In this document: one piece after another, positions 1-5,192 of the stretch
Layout: each line of letters begins with the position of its first letter
Numbering within the stretch: position 1 is the first letter of the stretch
Assembly (NCBI GenBank): GCA_003105245.1
Contig: PQAI01000158.1
Span: 2,633-9,176, forward strand
DNA length: 6,544 nucleotides
Direction: 5' to 3'
DNA from: Betaproteobacteria bacterium
GTDB taxonomy: Bacteria; Pseudomonadota; Gammaproteobacteria; Burkholderiales; Usitatibacteraceae
Program-made: the position numbers and the translations under genes
The notes under the pieces: generated by a model
Told to the model about the DNA's origin: nothing
Seen by the model: only the letters and a program-made list of their open reading frames with translations
Databases searched by the model: none

Positions 1-396
1 GACATCATGGCCGGCAACATCATCGGCGTGATCGCGCAGCGCCTGGTGCGCAAGCTCTGCCTGCACTGCCGCTCGCCCTACGAGCCCGACCCCGCCACCC
101 GGCGCCTGCTGGGCATGCAGGAGGCCGACGACCGGCCCGTCTACCAGCCCGTGGGCTGCCCGAAGTGCGAGAACCAGGGCTACGCGGGGCGCCTCGCGAT
201 CATGGAGATCTTCAAGCTCGACTCCGAGATCGACGAGCTCATCGCGCGGCGCGCCACCGGGCGCGAGATCCGCAGCGCCGCCTCGGCCCGCGGCTTCCGC
301 ACGCTCGCCGACGACGCGATCTCCCGCGTGCTCATGGGCCAGACGAGCCTGGAGGAGATCTCGCGGGTGGTCGACCTCACCGACCGCGTGATCTAG
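1..396 (+). CDS. GspE/PilB/MshE-family assembly ATPase, C-terminal fragment
   Basis: This is the last 131 residues of a hexameric cytoplasmic ATPase that powers type IV pilus or type II secretion pseudopilus assembly. The frame is open at the left edge, so the Walker A, Walker B, Asp-box and His-box regions lie outside the window. The first visible residues (DIMAGNIIGVIAQRLVRKLC) match the conserved AQRLVRxLC segment that follows the catalytic core. The zinc-binding tetracysteine motif is intact at fragment residues 20, 23, 53 and 56 (LCLHC and GCPKC), followed by the usual GYAGR and an amphipathic IMEIF helix. The C-terminal helices contain the family-like TLADDAISRVLMGQTSLEEI. The gene ends at a TAG 8 bases before the F-type platform gene, which is the expected partner. 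Full-length family members are roughly 550 to 600 residues. Family assignment is firm; whether it is gspE, pilB or mshE cannot be decided from this fragment. Confidence 0.95.
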   Translation, partial: DIMAGNIIGVIAQRLVRKLCLHCRSPYEPDPATRRLLGMQEADDRPVYQPVGCPKCENQGYAGRLAIMEIFKLDSEIDELIARRATGREIRSAASARGFRTLADDAISRVLMGQTSLEEISRVVDLTDRVI

Positions 397-400
397 GGGG
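395..400 (+). promoter_or_regulatory. Ribosome binding site of the F-type gene
   Basis: AGGGGG overlaps the stop codon of the ATPase gene and lies 4 bases before a GTG at 405. It supports the GTG start even though the same frame stays open far upstream. Confidence 0.6.
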
Positions 401-404
401 CAGC

Positions 405-1607
405 GTGGCGCTCTTCGCCTACCGCGCCGTCGACGAGGAGGGCAAGATCTCCTCGGGAAGCCTGGACGCCACCAACGCGATCGACCTCGAGCTGAGGCTT
501 CGCCGGCTCGGCCTGGACCTCATCACCTTCGAGTCGGTCAAGCGCTCGGTCGCGGCGCGCTCGCGGCACGTCACCCGCCCGGAGCTCATCACCTTCTGCT
601 TCCATCTCTCGCAGCTGCTGCGCGCCGGGGTGAACATCATCGAGGCGCTCACGGACCTGCGGGACACCGTGGACAACCCCGGCTTCCGCCAGGTGGTGGC
701 CGGCCTCATCGAGGACATCGAGGGGGGCCTGCGCCTGTCGGAGGCGCTCGCCAACCACCCGTACATCTTCGACGGCGTCTTCATCGCGCTCGTGCGGGCA
801 GGCGAGCAGAGCGGGCAGCTGAACGAGGTCCTCGACGAGCTCGCGGAGAACATCAAGTGGCAGGACGAGATGGCGAGCCAGGCACAGCGCGCCCTCATCT
901 ACCCCGTCATCGTGCTCGTGGTGGTGGTCGCGGTCATCTTCGTCCTGATGATCTTCCTCGTCCCGCAGCTCGCCATCACCTTCAAGTCCCTGGTGCCGAA
1001 GCTGCCGCGCGAGACGGAGATCCTGATCGCCCTCTCCAACATCTTCGTGAAGTGGTGGTACCTCCTCATCGGGGTGCCGGTCGCGGCCGGGTTCGCGATC
1101 TTCGCCGCGGCCCGAAGCAACGACGCCATGCAGCAGCGCATCGACACCCTCTCGATCAGGCTCCCGGTGGTGGGCGCCATCCGCTACAAGATCATGCTGG
1201 CGCGCTTCTCGACCTTCTTCGCGATGCTCTACCGCTCCGGCATCAGCGTGCTCGACTGCATCCAGATCTGCGAGAAGATCATGGGCAACCGCGTCATGGA
1301 GCAGGCGCTGCAGCGCGTCGGCCGCTCCATCTCCGAGGGCCAGGGCATCAGCCAGGCCTTCGCCGCGACCAAGCTCTTTCCCCCGCTGGTGCTGCGCATG
1401 CTGCGCGTGGGCGAGTCGACGGGGGGGCTGGACTCGGCCCTGCTCAACGTGAGCTACTTCTACAACCGGGAAGTCCGCGAGGGCATCGCCAAGATGCAGA
1501 GCCTCATCGGCCCGGCGACCACGATCGTGCTGGGCGGCCTCATCGTGGCCATCCTGTACACGATCTTCCTGCCGCTCTACGACGTGATCAGCAAGATCAA
1601 GTTCTAG
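405..1607 (+). CDS. GspF/PilC/MshG-family inner-membrane platform protein
   Basis: This 400-residue polytopic inner-membrane protein is the platform on which the assembly ATPase acts to add or remove pilin subunits. The length is typical of the family (about 400). The GTG start at 405 is chosen because the protein then begins MALFAYRAVDEEGKI, the usual family N-terminus, and a Shine-Dalgarno sequence lies 4 bases upstream. Two T2SSF repeats are visible. The first covers about residues 58-182 (TRPELITFCFHLSQLLRAGV, then VRAGEQSGQLNEVLDELAEN). The second covers about 264-385 (LARFSTFFAMLYRSGISVLD, then LRVGESTGGLDSALLNVSYF). Membrane segments are at about 166-186, 217-236 and 370-392, the last ending in the conserved YTIFLPLYDVI. 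It follows the ATPase by 8 bases and precedes the next gene by 4, so the three are probably cotranscribed and stoichiometrically linked. The family is clear; pilC, gspF or mshG cannot be distinguished safely. Confidence 0.95.
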   Translation: MALFAYRAVDEEGKISSGSLDATNAIDLELRLRRLGLDLITFESVKRSVAARSRHVTRPELITFCFHLSQLLRAGVNIIEALTDLRDTVDNPGFRQVVAGLIEDIEGGLRLSEALANHPYIFDGVFIALVRAGEQSGQLNEVLDELAENIKWQDEMASQAQRALIYPVIVLVVVVAVIFVLMIFLVPQLAITFKSLVPKLPRETEILIALSNIFVKWWYLLIGVPVAAGFAIFAAARSNDAMQQRIDTLSIRLPVVGAIRYKIMLARFSTFFAMLYRSGISVLDCIQICEKIMGNRVMEQALQRVGRSISEGQGISQAFAATKLFPPLVLRMLRVGESTGGLDSALLNVSYFYNREVREGIAKMQSLIGPATTIVLGGLIVAILYTIFLPLYDVISKIKF

Positions 1608-1611
1608 CCCG

Positions 1612-3240
1612 ATGTCCTCCCGGCATATCCTCTACCTGACCAACGAGAACGTCGTGAGCCTGGTGGCGCGCGGCGGGCGGATCGCCGGGCGCAAGGTGTT
1701 CCCCGTCTCCGGCGCGGGGCAGGCCGACTTCGAGGCGCACGTGAAGGCGCTGCGCAACGTCCCCACGCACCTGGTCACGGACCTGGCCGAGGAGGACTTC
1801 CGCGCCGACACCATCCCGCACCTGGGCCGGCGCGACCAGGAGGCGGTGCTCGCGCGCAAGCTCTCCCAGATCTTCCGCAACACGACCTACCGGCACGCGA
1901 TCGCGCAGGGCCGGGAGCCGGAAGGCCGGCGCGACGACCGCGTGATCTACACGGCCATCACCAACGCCGAGGTCCTGCGGCCGTGGCTGGAGGTGATCGA
2001 GCGCCTGGAGGTCCCGTTCGAGGGGATCCACTCCTCCGCCGTGTTCAGCGGGCGGCTGCTGGAGCAGCTGCACCTGCAGTTCCCGCACACGCTGCTGGTC
2101 ACCTTCACGCCGGGCGACGCGCTGAGGCAGACCTACTTCCGCAACCGCGAGATCAAGTTCAGCCGCCTCACCCCCGTCGACCTCGAGGAGGGCGAGTCGC
2201 TGGGCAGCCTCGTGTCGGCGGAAGTAGGCCGGACCTGGCAGTACCTCGACAGCCTGCGCAACTTCCAGCCCACCGACCGGCTGGAGGTCTGCGTGCTCGT
2301 GCACCCGAAGGACCGCCCTGCGGTGGAGCCCGTGCTGCGCGACTACGACCAGATCGAGTACCGGCTCCTCGACATGGAGCAGGTGGCGGGCAAGCTCGGG
2401 CTCAAGCCCCCGCCGCTCGCTTCCAGCGCGGAGGAGGTGCTGGCCCACCTCTTCGCGCAGAAGCCGGGCGAGAACGACTTCGCCCCTCCGGAGCTTCGCC
2501 GCTTCGCGGTGATCCGCAATGCGCGCAACGCGATCGGCACGGTGGCCGGCGTGTTCCTCGCCGCGGGCCTCGCCTACGCGGGCTGGAACCTGAGCGGGGC
2601 GCTGGCCAACCGCGAGGTGGACCTGCAGACCGCTCGCCGGATCCAGGCGGCGCAGCGCGAATACGACGAGGTCACCCGCTCCACGCCCGCGATGGGCGTC
2701 GGCGGACAGACCATGCGCGACACGGTTGCCTTCTTCTCCAGCTCGCTTCGGCAGAACATCACGGTGACGACCTTCCTCGTCCCGATCTCCACCGTGCTCG
2801 ACAAGTACCCCGCGATCCGCCTGACGCAGGTCGCGTGGGAGGCGGCTGACGACGACAAGGCGCTGCCGGCGCTCGTGCCCACAGTCCCGCGCGTCGCGCC
2901 GCCTCTCAAGGCCCTGCCGAAGGGCACGGAAGGCGCGGCGCCACCGAGAGCGCCTGCGGATGCCCCGGAGGCGCCGTTCTCGTCGCGGCGCCATTCCGTG
3001 GCGGTCCTGGAGGCCATGGTGAACGTCGAAGGCGTGGATTACCGCAGCGCGCTCGCCGTGGTCGAGGGCTTCGTCGCGGACATCGGGAAGCTCCCCGGCT
3101 ACCGCGCCGACATCCTGGACAGCCCCCTCGACATCACGCCGAGGTCCGCGATCCAGGGCCGGACCACCGACCAGCCGGGCGGGTTGACCCAGGCGCGCTT
3201 CAGCGTCAAGGTCTCGCGCGCCACGGAGCCACGCTCATGA
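1612..3240 (+). CDS. Bitopic PilM/GspL-like plus PilN-like alignment-complex protein
   Basis: This 542-residue protein has the architecture of GspL or a PilM-PilN fusion. A cytoplasmic half of about 305 residues shows alternating strand/helix segments, including VPFEGIHSS at 135-143 and YFRNREIKFSRLTP at 175-188, resembling the actin-like fold of PilM/GspL. One membrane segment is at about 307-326 (AIGTVAGVFLAAGLAYAGW). A short helical stretch at 330-356 and a PilN-like ferredoxin-type domain follow, with strand IRLTQVAWEA at 402-411 and VAVLEAMVNVEG onward at 463. A Pro/Ala-rich linker of about 43 residues (416-458) separates these strands. The actin-like half lacks an obvious DxGxxxxK-type phosphate motif near its start, so nucleotide binding is doubtful. 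Its presumed role is to link the ATPase to the periplasmic alignment complex. The ATG at 1612 lies 4 bases after the previous stop and has no good Shine-Dalgarno sequence, suggesting translational coupling. MshI is the closest functional analogue by context. Assignment rests on architecture and neighbours, not strong motifs. Confidence 0.72.
   Translation: MSSRHILYLTNENVVSLVARGGRIAGRKVFPVSGAGQADFEAHVKALRNVPTHLVTDLAEEDFRADTIPHLGRRDQEAVLARKLSQIFRNTTYRHAIAQGREPEGRRDDRVIYTAITNAEVLRPWLEVIERLEVPFEGIHSSAVFSGRLLEQLHLQFPHTLLVTFTPGDALRQTYFRNREIKFSRLTPVDLEEGESLGSLVSAEVGRTWQYLDSLRNFQPTDRLEVCVLVHPKDRPAVEPVLRDYDQIEYRLLDMEQVAGKLGLKPPPLASSAEEVLAHLFAQKPGENDFAPPELRRFAVIRNARNAIGTVAGVFLAAGLAYAGWNLSGALANREVDLQTARRIQAAQREYDEVTRSTPAMGVGGQTMRDTVAFFSSSLRQNITVTTFLVPISTVLDKYPAIRLTQVAWEAADDDKALPALVPTVPRVAPPLKALPKGTEGAAPPRAPADAPEAPFSSRRHSVAVLEAMVNVEGVDYRSALAVVEGFVADIGKLPGYRADILDSPLDITPRSAIQGRTTDQPGGLTQARFSVKVSRATEPRS
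3224..3228 (+). promoter_or_regulatory. Ribosome binding site of the PilO-like gene
   Basis: CGGAG lies 8 bases before the ATG at 3237, inside the end of the preceding gene. It supports that ATG, which overlaps the upstream stop codon as ATGA. Confidence 0.5.
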
Positions 3241-3857
3241 ACTTCGTCTTCTCCAAGGATGGCTTCAAGCGGCTGCGATTTTCGTGGCTGATCCTCGGCG
3301 TTTCGATCGTCGCCGCGGTGGCCTCCGCCTGGGGCAGCCACCTGTACCTCGAGAAGGAGAAGCGCGACGGCCTTTCCTCCAAGCGCCAGCTTGCCGAGGC
3401 CCAGGCCCGCGTCGAGGCCGCCAAGCGCGAGCGCGACGACCTCAAGGCCTCCGCGGAGATCTTCCAGGACCTCGTGAAGCGCGGCATCCTGGGCGAGGAG
3501 AGCCGGCTGGACTTCTTCGAGCGCCTGGAGCGCCTGAAGGCGCGGCACCGCCTCCTGGGGCTGGAATTCGAGATCGCTCCCCAGCGTCCGCTGCCGTTGG
3601 CGGGCGGGCGCGTCTTCAGCGCCGTGGACGTGCTGGGCAGCCGGGTGAAGCTGAAGGTGCAGGCCCTGCACGAAGGCGATGCGCTCGCGTTCCTGGAGGA
3701 ACTCTCCAAGCCGTCCAGGGGGTTCAATCCGGCCAGTCGCTGCACGCTGCGCAAGGTCGAGGCCGGCGCGTCCTCCGTGGCCATGGCGCGCGTCGAGGCC
3801 GAGTGCGTGCTCGAGTGGATCTCGCTCAAGGACAAGCGGGGGAACCGTGCGAGCTAG
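3237..3857 (+). CDS. PilO/GspM/MshJ-like inner-membrane alignment-complex protein
   Basis: This 206-residue bitopic protein has a short cytoplasmic N-terminus with basic residues (KRLR at 11-14), a membrane segment at about 15-33, a charged coiled-coil-like helix at 40-75 and a periplasmic domain at about 90-195 consistent with the ferredoxin-like fold of PilO and GspM. The stretch RLDFFERLERLKARHRLLGL, followed by a Phe-Glu strand and PQRPLPL, is typical of PilO/MshJ-like proteins in proteobacterial pilus loci. The length fits the family (about 160 to 210). Its role is presumably to pair with the PilN-like domain of the preceding protein. The ATG overlaps the previous stop as ATGA, a translational-coupling arrangement, and the end overlaps the next gene by 11 bases. 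Two cysteines (169 and 190) lie in the periplasmic part and could form a disulfide; this is inferred only. The family is assigned from topology, length and position, since sequence identity in this family is usually low. Confidence 0.75.
   Translation: MNFVFSKDGFKRLRFSWLILGVSIVAAVASAWGSHLYLEKEKRDGLSSKRQLAEAQARVEAAKRERDDLKASAEIFQDLVKRGILGEESRLDFFERLERLKARHRLLGLEFEIAPQRPLPLAGGRVFSAVDVLGSRVKLKVQALHEGDALAFLEELSKPSRGFNPASRCTLRKVEAGASSVAMARVEAECVLEWISLKDKRGNRAS
3838..3844 (+). promoter_or_regulatory. Ribosome binding site of the MshK/PilP-like gene
   Basis: GGGGGAA lies only 2 bases before the GTG at 3847. The spacing is short, but the GTG is the start that gives a complete signal peptide, and coupling to the upstream gene could compensate. 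Confidence 0.35.
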
Positions 3858-4251
3858 GCTTGCCCTCCTTCTTCTCTCGTTCTCCGCCGCCGTGCCGGCC
3901 CAGGAGCTGGGAACGCTCTTCCATTCGCCCAAGGAACGCGAGGCGCTGGAGCGGATGCGGCGCGGCGAGACGGTCGAGCAGACGCTCGTGCCGATCCCCG
4001 ATCCGGTGGTCACCGGCTTCGTGAAGCGAAGCGACGGCAAGAGCACCGTGTTCATCGACAAGCGGCCGTACCCCGCCCGTGATCCCCGCATGCAGGGCGT
4101 GCTGGAGCCGAAGATCGTCGAGCGCTATGAGCCGGTTCCGCTGCCGACGCTGCCCGCCCCTCCCCCCAGCGAAGAGGCGCCCGGCGTCGCGAAGGCCACG
4201 CCCGCGAAGAAGGAACCCGCCACACCGCCCAAGGGCGGGAAGGCGGAGTGA
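3847..4251 (+). CDS. Small exported MshK/PilP-like pilus assembly protein
   Basis: This 134-residue protein starts at GTG 3847, inside the end of the PilO-like gene (11-base overlap). That start gives a clean Sec signal peptide: MRAR, a leucine-rich core (LALLLLSFSAA) and a likely signal peptidase I site after AVPA at about residue 18. There is no lipobox cysteine, unlike the lipoprotein PilP. The mature part contains LGTLFHSPKEREALERMRRG (21-40) and then VVTGFVKRSDGKSTVFIDKR (54-73), which resembles the small beta domain of MshK and PilP (VxGxVxRSDGxxTVWID pattern). The last third is rich in Pro, Ala and Lys (95-134) and probably disordered. By analogy it may connect the inner-membrane alignment complex to an outer-membrane secretin, which is not in the window. 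In-frame open sequence continues upstream of the GTG, but the signal peptide argues against a longer form. Confidence 0.7.
   Translation: MRARLALLLLSFSAAVPAQELGTLFHSPKEREALERMRRGETVEQTLVPIPDPVVTGFVKRSDGKSTVFIDKRPYPARDPRMQGVLEPKIVERYEPVPLPTLPAPPPSEEAPGVAKATPAKKEPATPPKGGKAE
4237..4248 (+). promoter_or_regulatory. Ribosome binding region of the first pilin-like gene
   Basis: GGGAAGG (4237-4243) lies 4 bases before GTG 4248, and GGCGGAG (4242-4248) lies 8 bases before GTG 4257. Either GTG is better supported than the ATG at 4266, which would be 17 bases from the nearest purine-rich match. Confidence 0.45.
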
Positions 4252-5180
4252 CCGTCGTGCGCCGGATGGACCATGGGCAAGGGCGTCAGGCCGCGGCCGG
4301 ATTCACGCTGGTCGAGATAGCGGTGGTTATCGTCGTCCTGTCGCTTCTTCTAGCAATGATCGCGGGGATCGCCACGGCCATGCTGGGACAGCAGCGCAGG
4401 GAGGCTACCAGGCAGAGGCTCGCAGGCGTGGAGACGGCCCTCGCGCTCTTCGTGTCGCAGAACCAGCGGCTTCCCTGTCCGGCGAATGGCACGCTGGCAG
4501 GTACCGACAACAACGCAGGCGTGGAGCAGATTACCCTAGGCACCCCGAACGTATGCAGCGTCGGCGGCGTGGCCGGCAGCCAGCAGCACGGCGTCGTCCC
4601 CTGGAGGGCACTCGGCATTTCGGAGCAGGACGCAACCGACGGATGGGGAAACCGCCTAACTTACCGGGTCTCTGCACAGTTCGTGACCTTGCCCGCCATG
4701 AACATGACCTATTGCGATCCCGGGGGAACGGAGGCAACTACCGGGGCCGCGCTCGTTGCCACTTCCGGCTATTGCTTGCTGTCCTGCACTTCCGCAGGAT
4801 TCCTCGCGAACACAAACAACTGCCGACAACCCGCGGCTGTGACATTCGGCAGGGGGCTGGAGGTTCGGAATCTGTCGGGCACGAAGATCATGGATCCCAG
4901 CCCTGGCACCGGCGCCTCCACCGGGGCGGCTTACATCGTTATCAGCCACGGCGAGAACGCGGCCGGCGCGTACAACAACCAAGGGGTTATTCAGGGGGCC
5001 TCGGGAACCGACTCGGGCACGGAAGAGGCGAAGAACGCCGCCAACCTTGTCCTCCAGGCCTACTATGTCGACGATTTCGCCTCCTACCCCGCAGGCACCG
5101 GCCACTTCGACGATTTCGTCCTCCGCCCCTCCATCCTCACGGTGGTGACGAAGGCCCAGCTCGGCCCGCGGGCCCACTAG
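4248..5180 (+). CDS. Prepilin-like protein with canonical G|FTLVE processing site
   Basis: This 310-residue protein has a class-type prepilin N-terminus: a short leader ending in AAAG, cleavage expected between Gly18 and Phe19, Glu at +5 (FTLVE) and a hydrophobic helix to about residue 45. It would be cut and N-methylated by a prepilin peptidase and packed in a filament. The start overlaps the preceding stop as GTGA; GTG 4257 and ATG 4266 are alternatives that only shorten the leader. The globular part contains LPCPANG (75-81), VVPWRALG (116-123), DGWGNRLTYRV (131-141), YIVISHGENAAGAYNNQG (229-246) and GHFDDFVLRPS (285-295). DGWGNxLxYxV, SHGxNxxGA and FDD-type motifs recur in proteobacterial minor pilins and pseudopilins. 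Six cysteines (77, 103, 156, 176, 180, 192) could form disulfides. It is much longer than a typical major pilin (about 150), so a minor or tip subunit is more likely. Local GC is lower than in the motor genes. Confidence 0.85.
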   Translation: MTVVRRMDHGQGRQAAAGFTLVEIAVVIVVLSLLLAMIAGIATAMLGQQRREATRQRLAGVETALALFVSQNQRLPCPANGTLAGTDNNAGVEQITLGTPNVCSVGGVAGSQQHGVVPWRALGISEQDATDGWGNRLTYRVSAQFVTLPAMNMTYCDPGGTEATTGAALVATSGYCLLSCTSAGFLANTNNCRQPAAVTFGRGLEVRNLSGTKIMDPSPGTGASTGAAYIVISHGENAAGAYNNQGVIQGASGTDSGTEEAKNAANLVLQAYYVDDFASYPAGTGHFDDFVLRPSILTVVTKAQLGPRAH

Positions 5181-5183
5181 GAG
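5179..5183 (+). promoter_or_regulatory. Ribosome binding site of the second pilin-like gene
   Basis: AGGAG overlaps the previous stop codon and lies 9 bases before ATG 5193. It favours this ATG over the in-frame ATGs at 5220 and 5235, which fall inside the prepilin helix. Confidence 0.6.
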
Positions 5184-5192
5184 CGCCGGCCG

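Noticed and set aside
165..404. N-terminal extension of the F-type protein to an upstream ATG at 165
   Set aside because: The added 80 residues are Arg-rich shadow sequence of the ATPase gene. The family N-terminus begins at the GTG at 405, which has a ribosome binding site.
857..1639. Plus-strand alternate-frame open frames within the F-type gene and later genes (also 1983-2849 and 3284-4024)
   Set aside because: Arg/Ala/Pro/Gly-rich translations typical of out-of-frame reading of high-GC coding DNA; the in-frame products have clear membrane segments and family motifs.
1597..2994. Long minus-strand open frame of 465 codons opposite the PilM/PilN-like gene
   Set aside because: It is rich in Arg, Ala, Leu and His with no family motif. 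It mirrors the GC-rich third positions of the plus-strand gene, which has coherent topology and coupling to its neighbours.
5181..5192. Possible intergenic terminator or promoter between the two pilin genes
   Set aside because: The gap is only 12 bases, holds part of a ribosome binding site and has no hairpin with a T-run.
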